Positions 1 to 12,000 of a DNA stretch of 64,000 nucleotides are shown here, piece by piece (position 1 is the stretch's first letter; every line of letters begins with the position of its first letter). The stretch spans positions 10,978,501 to 11,042,500 of the forward strand of contig NC_134382.1 in the NCBI RefSeq assembly GCF_035582795.1, written 5' to 3'. The DNA comes from Mycteria americana (lineage: Eukaryota > Chordata > Aves > Ciconiiformes > Ciconiidae). The notes beneath the pieces are model-generated. The model worked only from the letters and a program-made list of their open reading frames with translations. It ran no database searches and was not told the DNA's origin. The translations under genes and the position numbers were made by a program.

Positions 1-80
1 CTCTCGCCCTTGATGTGCTCCCGGTAGGCGTCGATGATCTGCAGGTCCCGCACGTGCCGGGCACGCTGCTCCTGCCAGCC
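1..80 (-). CDS. NPHP4: NPHP4 coding exon 17 (cut by window edge)
   Basis: Acceptor CCTCCCGGCAG at 82-81, phase 0. Encodes [19 protein letters not shown], matching human [20 protein letters not shown]. The exon continues beyond base 1. Confidence 0.88.
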
Positions 81-3000
81 CTGCCGGGAGGGAGGGGACC
101 ATAAGCCCGGAGCCACCGCGGCATCCCTGGCCCCCAGCACCCCTCTCCTCACCGAGAGCTGGGGCGTCCTCCCGCCGCCGGCATCCTCCTGCTGCCGCAC
201 CAGCGCCATGCGCCGCAGCTTGCGCCGGCGGGCAGCCGCGGCCTCGCTGGGGGCAGCCGGGGGGGCCAGCCTCGCCTCTGGCCGGCGGCCGCGCAGCGCG
301 GCCGCCAGCTCGCCGTCCACCTCCGCCAGCCTCCGTGCCCGCGACACCCGCCCACCTGCAGGGAGAGAGCATCGCGGCACCGACGAGAGACCCCCAGTTA
401 GCGCAGCCCCGAGGGCCCCCCACGATGCTGCGGGGCCGGGAAGGGGAGCGCCGGAGGGGGCAGCCACCCCGCAGCTGGGGGCAAAGCGCCAGCACCGCGG
501 CGGCAGAGACCGGCAGAGACCCTGCCGACCCGACCCTGCGTGGGGGGACGGGCCGAGCCCCAGCCCGGCAGGACTCACCGCCGGCGGCTTTCAGGGAGAA
601 CCAGCTGCCACCCGGGATGCTGCTGGTGCCGTCCGGTGCGGGCACGAGGCGGGAGCGGGACGGCGGCAGGGACGGCGGCTGCCCTGGGCTCTCCTCGCAT
701 GGGTGGCCTGCAACGAGCGGAGACGGGGACGAGAGGAAACCATCCGTTTTTCACTGTTATAAGTTGCACTGCAAATTTATATCCTTACTGCAGCTCTTTC
801 CAGATAATTTAAAAAAGCAGGAGCAAATATCTGGCTGCTAGCGATGCTCTGCGAGCCCTGCGGCGCTGCCTCCAGAGCCTATTGCTGTTACCGCCGTACA
901 GCCATCCGCCGAGACGGAGCAGCATCAAAAGCATGGCACCATCCCGAGCGAGTCACCACTGAGCCCCTCACCAGCTCCAGTTTGCATTTCTGTGTTCTCC
1001 ATCCCCGGGCACCGGCACAGCCACGCGCTGCTGCGTCTCCCCACTCCCACAAAGGTTATGCCAAGCAGAGCCGGACGAGGGTCTAAACCCACCGGGTATT
1101 TACGCAGCCTACAAATCCCGTCCCCATCCTCTGGGCAGGGGCACCAAGCTTTTCAATACTGTTTTTAACAACAGTATTTTGAAATTTAAAAAAAAAAGAG
1201 GACAGGAGGAAAAAAAAAAACACCACCAATCAAAGGGTGACTGTGGTCCTGGTGCAGCGTCTCTGCTTCCTCTCCCTCTCTTCTTTTGCGGGGTGCGAGT
1301 TAAACCTCTCCCTGGGTTGTGAATCTCAGATTCTCCTTCCCAGGAGCTTATCATCCCTTTGCAGGCAAAGTACGGAAACGATGATTTATGATATCTTATA
1401 ATGGAGCTAATCTTTCTTCTGAAGATAAGATTTTAAAACCTGGAGTCACTGCACATTTATAGGATGGGAAATTAAATATATAAAATAAGAGCAGCCAGCA
1501 GGTTCTGGGAAGAATAACGTGCTTACAAGCGCTGTTTTCTTTCGGGCGCAGCCCTGCGTGTGCCGTGCATTTCTCCCGCAGCCCCGTGCTGTTTGCTAGC
1601 CCCTAACTGCACGGCGCTGCCGCTGCGCTGCCAGCCGCCCAGCCGCTTTGCACCAGCACTGGCAGCCAAGCAGGCGGAAGGGACCGCAAGAACCACCAGG
1701 AGCCGCACGCCCCTGCCCGCGGCCCGGCGTCGCCCGGAGCCGAGCGGCTGGCACCGGGACGGGGGCTCCGACGGGCACCAGAGGTACCCGGCGAGGGGTG
1801 GGTGCCGTGGGGTGCCGGCGCTGGCACCCAAGCCTTTCACGAGCTTTCACGGGCCACGTGAGCAGCGGGCTCTTACCGACGTTGGCCAGGCAGAGGTAGA
1901 GGCGGCCCCTCACCGCCACGCAGACGCCGAGGGGCCGCAAGGCGCCGTGCCGCAGCGCCTCCCGGCCCATCACCGTCACGTCCGGCTCGTACTCGGTCGT
2001 GGCCACCTCCAGCTCATGGTGGGTCCTGACGGCCGCCCGGCCCTGGCGCAGCAGGGGCTGGGGACAAGGCAAGGACAGGCGGGGGGTAACGAGTTACTGG
2101 GGAGTCCGGTCTGGGGGTTAAGGGGCCTGGGTAAGCCTGTCTCTGGATGTCCTAGGTCTGGGGGGCTTAGCCCTAGAATAGCGCAGGAGTTCCGGGGAAG
2201 TGGAAGAAAGTTAACGTCTTGCCATCACTTTTGAGGAGAAGACGACAAATCCCACGATTAGGGGCTTGTCAGGCCGACACCAGTCTCGGTTACACAGAGG
2301 GGCTGACGGCAACTCAATTACTAAAAACGCGAGTGTAACGCAACAGCATCTCAACACCGGACCAAAGTTAAAGTCAGGCTCTTCCTTAACACTCCTGCAG
2401 GCCAAGCAGGGGGTCTCCTTCATCAGCAGTCCTGAGGGCTTAAGGGGAAAGACCTTCAATTAACTGATACCTCCAGTTTAACCAATACCTCCAGTTTAAC
2501 GGCAGCGGACCCAACGAGGAGCAGGGAGTCTCCATCCCAGACGTCAATCTGGAGGCTGTGCTCAGCCAGGTACCGCAGAAACCAGCGCTGCTCCCCAGGT
2601 CGCAGGAAAGCGGGGTCCACCATGTACTTCAGCTGCAAGCCTGGTGGTCCTGCGAGACACGCAGCGTCGTCACGGAAATGCAGCTTCCGCCGGCAGCGGC
2701 ACGTCAGCCGGGACGGGGACGCTCTCGTGCTCCGGAGAAGCCTGCCTGCTCGCACACCCACCCTCCTCCACGTAATGAACCCCTCGGTCAATCAGTAGGG
2801 TCCAAGGTCCCCCGGGATCGGCACGCTCCCACAGAAACACTCTCTCTGTACGGACCCCCCCCCCTCACTTCCATTAACAGCTCCACGTGGAGAAGGAGCT
2901 TCATCAGCCGCAAGTGCTTGGCGTCCCTTGGGACCAAAATTTAATAATACACAGAAAGAAACAAAGAAAATATTCATCTAGGAGGATCAGAGCCGCCCAC

Positions 3001-6000
3001 TCCGGGCGCTGTGCTCTCACATATTGCCTTTCTTTTCAAAGGTGCTTAGCCGCAGCGGGAGCCAGCGGCCTCGACGTGCAAATCGCGCCACCAACGCTTA
3101 CCAGTGTTTTACTTCAAACGTTGGACATTTTGAACATTTTTCATGGCGTGCCACTCAAACTAGCCGAGGTTTGCTATTAAAGCAGCCTCCGGCCTGTTCC
3201 TCAGCCCAGAGGCAAGCCCAAATCTGACTGACAAGGAGGAGCAGCCGCACGAGGATGCTAAAACCGGAGCTTACCGGTGCCGAGGGTCCCGTCCTTGTTC
3301 ACCCGGACGAGCAGCTGCGCCGGCGCAGCTGGCCCAGCCGCCAGCCCCCCGTCCGTGCTGACCAGCTGCAGCCGCGGCGTGGTGACCGGTGGGAAACGGT
3401 AGAACTGGAAGGTGAGAAAGACGGTCCTCGGCCACGTCCCCTCCGCACCGTCCCGGGCATCCCTCGAGGGAGAGAGAGGGGTTCGGGTTAGCTTGCGGCA
3501 CGGCACTGCCCCCCATCACGAGCTCCTCGTGTGTTTGGCACGCACTGAGATGCAGAACAAGAGAAGATCGGCAGCATCACAAGTATTTCGACTCCTCTGA
3601 AGACAGCGGGCATATGGTTTGCCTTGGCTTTCCAAAAAGCTTCATAATTCCAGCTGTCTCCCACCATATGCTGCGGCGGAGGAGCCCAGCAAAGGCAGCA
3701 TTTTACCTTTGCGCAGCACACTGCCATCCACGGAAAAAACACAAGCGGGGCCTCATCCGGCCAAAGCCACCCCCACAGGTGCCAACTTTCTCAACTCCAT
3801 ATGCATTTATGGAGGAAACCCTGCATTAACTAGCTTTTACCTCACATTGTGGCTAATGGATACAATAAAGAAATGGGAACGTGATTTAAGAGTGCCCGGA
3901 AAGGACAAGAGCATCATCGTAAAACCCTCCGGGGATTTGCCTCCACGGCAGGCGCTGGAGGAAGCGGCACCTTTGCAAGGAGTGCTCCCGCTCAAGCAGG
4001 GAAGCGGGCTGGGGGGATTTTGGGAAAGGACTCTCCCCCAGAAGGCCCCTGGGATCTGCCCGCAGAAGGCACCACGAAGGGCTGCCATCCCACCTGCCAA
4101 AAGCCAGGAACTGCAGGATTATTTCGTTGCCTTGCAGAGGGTCGGCTTCCTCCAGCCGCAGGCTGAAACTCGCCGGGTCCACCAGCTCCGAGATTCCCAC
4201 CGGCTCCTGGTTGTGGTCCAGGATCTCCGGGAAGCCAGCGGCGTGCAGGCGCGCCAGGGAGGCACGGGAGAGCAGCGTGCGGGAACTGACGGAGAAACGG
4301 GGGTGAGCCACGCGAAGCGGCTGCGGGGACCCCGGGGAAGGGCGGCCGAGCATCACCTGCCTGCCTGCAGCCCCACGGCGGCGATGGGCACCTGCAGCGG
4401 GGTGAAGGGCAGCGCCCGCAGCGGGTCGCCGGCGCAGGGCTCCGGGTCTGGCGAGCCGAGGTCGGCCTCCAGGTGAGCGATCCCCCCCTCCTGCCGAGAG
4501 CCGCGGCCACGCCGCGCCGGGGGCTGGCCCCCGCGCCGCGGCGGGGCCGACAGCTGGGACACCGACAGCTGGCGGGAGAGCGGCAAGCGTGAGCGCCCGC
4601 AGCCCCGCGCCGGGGGAGCAGCCCCCCGAGGCAGCCCGCCCTGCGGGAACCCCCACGGCGAGGCGGGCCAGCAGCCCCTCCTCGCTAAGGCGGCTCCGAT
4701 GCCGCGTGCCCCGGCATCGCTGCTCCGCCGAGAAGCGGCACAGCTCGGCTGCTCGAGGGTTCGCACCTCTGTTTCTTATTTAGCTGCTGCACTTTCCCTG
4801 GCAAGGGGAGGGATGAGAAAATGCAGCAAGAAGATCAAACCGCTTAATGCGGTCTTATGAAGCATTTCATTTCATCAAAAATATTTGTGTGCATTGATCC
4901 CTGCATCAAGATATAAAAAAGCATAAAGAGGGATCTCGGTATTCATAGCTCTCCTTAAATCCCAGTAGCTCCGCACAAAGAAACTGTGCGTCACTGTCAG
5001 CACATACCGGGGACAATAGTACCCAGCAAATCTGGGCTGTCAAAAACCAGAACTGTCCTTAAAAATACATTTGGGGTGTGAAAAGAGCTCAGGGAATTTT
5101 GCCCAGCACGTTATAGGCAGGATCCGTTTTGCTGCCCTGGCGGAGGTGGATTTGAGCGGGACGCTCGTTGCCTCTTGGCCACGGCTGCCAGGAAAAACGG
5201 ATGGGACCAGGAGCGCGTCCTCCGTCCTCGGCGCGTGGGCCGTGCCCCGGGAACACCGCTGCCCACCACCCGCGTCTGCTGGCGCACGTGGCACTTACCG
5301 CCGGTCCCCGTGGGGAGCCTGCCATTCGCAGTGGGGCCGGCGGATCTGCGGAGAGGGACGGGAGAGATGCTCTAGCGGAGCCGTCAGCCCCGGCCCCACC
5401 ACCACGGCTGTGCCCTCCACCAGCGAGCCCCCTCCACCCTCCCGCCTGCCCGTTTACTTTTGGGGGTGGGACCAGCTTATCGAGGTGCCTTACCATCTCT
5501 CAACCACTTATTTGACTTATTTTTCCAATAAGACTGTTGCCTGGGGGGGGGCAGAACGTAGCACGTCTCCAGATCCATCCGTTATTTTGCCAGGAATTAG
5601 GCTGACTCTGCCGTAAAAGGCAGCTCCTCCATCCCCAGACAGTGCCGCGGTTCCCTACGGCCATGCGGCGCTGCCTAAGTGGGATGCTTAATGAGACGTG
5701 AAAGTTTTAGGATACTTAAGGTTTTCGTCGCTCCTCCGTTATTTCTTGTCACTCCCTTCATCTGTTCGTGCATTCGTGCCCCGAAACGGTACGAGCTTTA
5801 TCGTGTTTATATTTGGCTGCTTGGCTCGCGCGCCGGCACAGCTGAGCTCGCTCTGCTGCGGAGCCGCGGGTCCTTCGGAGCGGACCAGGGGCACAGATGT
5901 TCTATCTCTGCACCCACGTGATGCCGAGACCTTATTTTGCTTTCGCCACCATTCCAGCTATTTCGCGCTGGCTGCTGTACAAAGGAAAGCACCCCGACTC

Positions 6001-9000
6001 CCTTACATCCTCACATAAAATGCTGGTTTTTCTCAGTTAGGATGGCTTTGGCCCTTGGTAAAGAGACGATGGACAGAACCATCAGCACCACCGGCAGCTG
6101 AGCCGACAGAAGATGTGCTAAGCTTCCCCTGGTCAAAAGGGCCAGAGCAGCACGTTTTCCAACAGAGCACTACAAACAGTTAAAAAAATGCTCTTTTCAG
6201 CAGCTTGGGGCACGGGCTGGCTCTCGTGCACGGCCACGCACCTCGCGGCACGGCTCCGGGACCACCACGATGCTTCCCGAGCTCTCCCCAGTTGCACCAG
6301 CCCGCCGGAGCCAGGGAAACACCAGGCAGCTCTCTCCCAAAAATCGCCCTGCCAGGGCATTCCCCCTCGCCGGGCACCCTGCCCACGCTCCAGCACGCTC
6401 CCCCAGGCCGGAGCGCACCAGCCCAGCGCCGGGCCGCAAGCTCACCATCGGTGCACGCTTGCTTCTCCCTTCACCGCACTGCAAGTCCCCCAATGCCCTG
6501 GCCACCGCCAGCTGAAAAGCGTCCAGGGAAGCCAGGAAGGTACCGGCAGCGACGCAGCCACGTCGCAGAGAGCCCAACCCGGCGCACCCCCAACACCGCC
6601 AGACCTCTCGTTTCGCCCGTGAAGAGCTCTGCTTTAAAGCCCCTTACACCAGCAAACCCGCCGGCAGAAAGCCGGGACTTGCCACGGCAAAGCCACGGTG
6701 CCACTGCCATCTCGTGGAAGGCAGGGCAGCGCCGGAGCCGGCGCGGGAGCAGTGCCCACGCTGCACCCACCGCGCCGGGCATCGCCCCGACCGCGGGCTG
6801 GCAGCTACCGGCTCACCAGAGGAGCCGGCTGAGCCGGTAAAACACACTTAAACCCCGTTAGGTACCCAGAGCATCGCACCGAGACCCGCACGGGAACCGC
6901 AGCGGGAGCGAGGCTGGGGAGGAAAGGGGAGCTTGCTTCCCACCGATCACGAAAGGGGGGAGCAGACAGAAACAAGCCGGAGAGGATTTCCAGGAGCCCA
7001 GGGCATTGACTCAACTCCGCGCCCAAACCCGAGCCAGCAGCAGTTTTCTTTCCGCCTCCAACACACAGCAGACGGGTGCTGAAACCCCGACCACCTGGCA
7101 CCCCTGCACTATACATAGAGAGATGCATACGCGCACACACGCATACGCAGCCTGGTTTTCCCCGGCTAGGCGCTGGCACAGCCCGTGCGCGCCGATCGAA
7201 CGCACGCTGCTGTCACGCTCCCTCAGCAGCAGCGCAATGAGATGGTTATTCTTCTTCCTCGGCCTATAATTGACATCCTTCCTGTCCTCGATGTCTGGAA
7301 GGATTCAGCATCCAGAGAGACAAGCAGCAGCACTGGCGGGGAGCAATGCGAGGAATGCGCTGCCGCGCCCTTCCAGCCGTTCTGGGTGTCGAGCACGGGA
7401 GCCCAAACGAGCACGGGAGCCCAAATGAGCACGGGAGCCCAAACGCCGTCAGAGTGACCGGAAAGGGGAGCGGGCTGGTGCCGCGCTGGAAATCCCTGGG
7501 GATTTTGCACGTGGCTCAGCGCTACTACCACAGGGCAATTTTGCAAGTGAAAAAGTGAGAGCTGAATTCAACTCGATGGAAACTCGGTTCACTCTGGTAA
7601 TTCATAAACTAGCTCACTGAAACTCAGCAAAGTCGTGGTTTTTCTTCCTGAGCAGACACCAGTGCCACACTCTATATTTTAAATGTCAGCGATCTGGAAA
7701 ACACTCACTCAGCGATGGCGTAGGAGGCTTCTCCGACTCGTCCCTGTCTTTACGTAGGATCTCTGCAGCAGTTACAAGATGTTCTTCCGAATCAGTGGAA
7801 ACATGGAATTGGACAGTCCCAGACTCCACGTGCTTCCCCTGAAATTGGAAATGGAACGCTTTCAGGCAGCGTGCTACACGCAGCCTCCCCCATACATCTG
7901 AGGGACGATTCCCCTGCCCTGCAGCCGGAGAAACGGAGGAGCAAGCTGGAGGCAGAGCAGCAAGGGGTTGTAGTTTAATAAGCTGATCAAACACCGATCA
8001 AATACCGCTGTCCTCGCAGAGACAAACACACACACCTGCCAAATCCACCCACCGCAACCCCGTATAAGACTTTACAGAGCAAGTTCTGCAGACACCCACC
8101 CGTCCATCCATCTGTCCGTCCATCCATCCATCCATCCTTGCCCACGGCACAGAGCAACCCGTGCAGCTTAGCACCACGGCTGTATTTTGGCCACCACCCT
8201 GCGACTCCTTCGCCCCAGCCCAAACCTCCTTTTGCTGACAAACACTTGGGAGCGAGGTCTTTATCTTTTGCGTGCGCATCACTCGGAATAAACCGGCTCA
8301 GGTCACAGCGGCCTCCAAGAAGTATCGCGATAAATAACTGTGTTGACCAACGCCGTGACAGCTCAGCCCGCACGTTTGCAGTCACTAAAGCCAAGCAGCA
8401 CTGGACACTGAGCGTGCTACCTATCAGCGTAGATGCACGCTGGCAGGGCGCGGGGGCTGTCACCCTCCTCTTCCCACGCCTCCATTCACTCGCAGATTTG
8501 CAGAGAGCTTCTCCATCGCCCGGGCACTTACAAAGGTTTCGGCAAAGAGCCTCTCTAACGGCGAGGCCGTCCGAGCACCAGCCACATGCCCACATATTTG
8601 CGGTGCAGAAGCAAGCCCTTACCTGGCGGGAGCTCCTGCTGCTCGGTGGGGTCCGGTAGACCAAGGCCTGGCAGGGGCCTCGGCGGGCACCGCCGCGCAG
8701 GGGCAGGACCACGTCCGCCTCGCTGGTGCCCAGGACGGGGCTCCAGACGGCCCAGCGCACCGAGCGCATGTCGGCTGCCTCGCCGTGGGTGCTGCCGGGC
8801 AGGGCCTGGGGGGAGCAGGGGGGAGCACGGTGAGTGCCGGGCACCCCCGCCTCGCCGCCGGGACGGGGGAGCGGGTGCTGCCAGGCAGACACGGGCTCCG
8901 ATCTCCCACCACCTTCCTGCACCCAGCTCTGGCGTCGCAGAAACCGCTCCCCTTCAACCCGCTCTGGAGACATTCCGCTTTCCAGCACCTTATTTCTCTT

Positions 9001-12000
9001 TTTGCACCCATTTTTCCCCCCCACCGACCGCACCTTTCTGCTCCCACCCCTTTGCAGGCTCTGAGGAGCACCAGGAACGCTTCTCTGGTGGAGACGGACG
9101 CTTTGGTCCCAAGGAGCGGACCCGGGATCGTGCAACCTCTCAGTGAAAGAGCACTGAGCCAGCCTGCACGGTTTTGAGGTTTGCTTCTCTTCCCTCTGCC
9201 AGCAGTGCCGCAGGCAGAACCAGCGCCTTCCTACGCGATGCCACCTCCTCAAGGCTGACCACAAACTCACGGCCACAGCTGCAGACAGGTACGAATCCCA
9301 CTTTCTCCCTCCAAACCCCGCACCACCCTTCCCACACGGGTACTCTCTGGTTTTCTGGCACTTGCCCCGATTACCCAGCCCACCGCTGACATGATTCCCC
9401 TTCCTGCAGGCTGCAGGCGCAGCACATCAAGCACCCGCGCTCCAGGTAATCGTACTTCATCCCTTCACCAAGTTACGCAAGGGACTACGCCTCTAGATTA
9501 TGGATCAGCAAAATATATGGGTCATATATGGATCAGCAGTGCCGATTCAATATAAAAGCAGGATATAATGCCTTTCAAAAATAACGGGGTTTTCATCCCT
9601 TGTATGTATTTTGCACATGTAGGCTGAGACAAAGACACCAGCACCCAGCCGAAGGGCTGCAACCCCCTCGCTCAAGCTGCACTGAGGGACGGATGTTGGA
9701 CCCCCCATCCCCGGCAGGCGGGAAAGGCGGCGTAAAGGCTTCCACTTACCCGGGTGCGTCCACAGCTTCCCCTTAAACCGAAGGAGAGGCGCAGAAGCAA
9801 ACCGAGAGGTCTCTACCAGCGCCCACAATCACCCTCACAGCCTGCTAATTATGGCATGGAGGACAAGGCGATCAGCTCGGCAAGCGGCTTTGGGATTAAC
9901 CACGCTGCCCAAGGGCTGCGCCGCGGGAACCGGCTCCACCGCAGCCCCGGCCAGCGCTCCCGGCACGCAGCACAGCCAGAGATCTGCAACTGGTGCCCCT
10001 AATCTCCGCGGGTCCTTGGGTTTCAGCCTTTTAAAGGAGCTGAACCCAACGCATAATTTCCGACAGCAAGGCTCAGCTTCTCCTCCCCCTCTCAATACAA
10101 ATCCCTCTGGCCTGGCACGCGTGTCCCACTTTATAAATACTCATTTTCCCCCCAGTTTTGCTCTGGACAGCTCTAACAAGAGAGGACACTTGCTGCATTT
10201 TCAATGAGCATCTTAACAGGACAATTAGGGCCTCCTAATGAACCCGTGGCCATCAATTCAGCCACACTACGAGCTAACGGCTCCAGCAGCACAGGGGATG
10301 ACTGAACGGCTCGCTAAGCTGGGTTTAACCTGCAGAAGGGTTAAACTGAAATACATGGAAATGATGGGTAAGTAGGCATTAGCAGGCGTGGTCTCTGCAG
10401 TCAATACTGAGACTTCTCCTGGCTTTAAGGCCCGGAGAACATCAGGCTGAAGCTCCCAGAAAGACCTCAGCATTCAGAAAAAAAAAGACCAGCAGAGGTT
10501 AACTTCTTTTTGGCATAAATGCTAAATTCTAAAGAAAATCCTTTTTTAAAATTAAAAAAAAAAGCTGAAATCTTCCAAATTAGCTTGCCAGAACACCATG
10601 GGACTGCTACAGGCTGCATTTCTCCATATACATATACACAGCGGAGAAACGTAACCACATGTAATTAAAATGATTCATTAAGCCCATTTGCAGGATATTT
10701 CGCACAGCGCTGCGGAAAGCCGTTTTGCAGGGCATTCGTTAGGCAGCGCCAGCCGCGCGATGAGGTGCCACTGCGTCTCGGGGGTGCGGGACAGCGGCAC
10801 GGGGGCAGAGGACGGAGTTACTCAGCAGGGCTCGCTGCCCCAGATCTCCGCTCTTTAATCAGGGACGGAGACGAGCTGCACGCACACTCAGCCCTACCTT
10901 CCCAGCGGCTCTCCCCGAGGCGCAGAAGACGTACTCCAGCTGGAAGCAGACCCCAAACGCCGGGTGAGGGACCATTTCGCTCAGGTGGATGCGGCTCCTC
11001 AGGACCAGGGCTTGACCCGCACCCCTGCGCCGGGACAGGGAAGCAGCTGTGGGCAGCGCCCGAGGCAGGAGGAAAGCGGCACCGGCAGTGCCGGAGGGTC
11101 TCCCCCTTACCTGGCTCCAGAGCCCGGCACCCCCGGGCAGCCACCCCGCGTCACCTCTGCCTCTGGCACCAGCACAGCCACCTGCGGCGCCTGGACGAAG
11201 CGCAGGCCGTTGTGGACGCCGACGTGCAGCCGCCGCTCCCGAACTGCCACCCCATCGCCGTCCGGCGCGGCATTAGCCTGCGACAGGCAAGTTTTCCAGC
11301 TCGGGCAGCGAGGCGGCACGGGGTGGCTCAGCACCCTTCCCTGTGCCGCCCGCAGCCAGGAAAATTCAGGCAATCCCTCAGAAACTCAAAAAAAAACGGG
11401 ACCCACCCCCCAGCAGCTGACAGATATTAAAATCTTTCGTCTTTATGGCAGAGTTGGTGCAAATCTGGCAAATAAAGGACTTGGCCAGCAGTCCTAACTG
11501 CACACCAAGTGCTGCTGTTCCTAAAGGGACATACTACGATGAGCACTGCATCTTATCTTTGCATCTTCCATAGCAGAGCAAACCCAAATTCTGCTTATTA
11601 GTGTCTGGATGTTCAAAACAAACCCAACACGGAGCACCCGTGCGCTAATCCAGCAGTAAAGCAAAAGGCCTGGACGGCAAAAAAAAAAAAATCAGAGACT
11701 CCAAGTGAAACAAACACACAAGCGCCATTTATCTGAACCTTTCCGCTCTGCCCAAAAACGAAGTGCCGGCATTACTGCTCACGCCCTGTCCTCTCCCCTG
11801 CCGTAACTGCATCAGCACTACCTTGAGTAAGCGATCGCTGTTCAGTAAGTCCAGCAGTTCTTCCTCGAATTCCTCCAGGGAAGGGTACAGCCGCACGGAC
11901 AGCCTCTCCAGATAGCAGGTAACCGGCTTCATCAGCCGGGGTTTCTGCAAGCAGTCACCTGAAAAGACAAAGCGGTGGCCACAGGTCAGGCCACTGCCAG

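Noticed and set aside
7987-9276. 429-codon minus-strand open frame
   Set aside because: Only 8623-8805 is real (NPHP4 exon 9); the rest is intron read-through past splice sites.
11151-11156. Alternative NPHP4 exon 7 donor GTGACG after VPEAE
   Set aside because: It shortens the exon to a phase that cannot join exon 8. The stronger GTAAGG at 11110 restores a continuous alignment.
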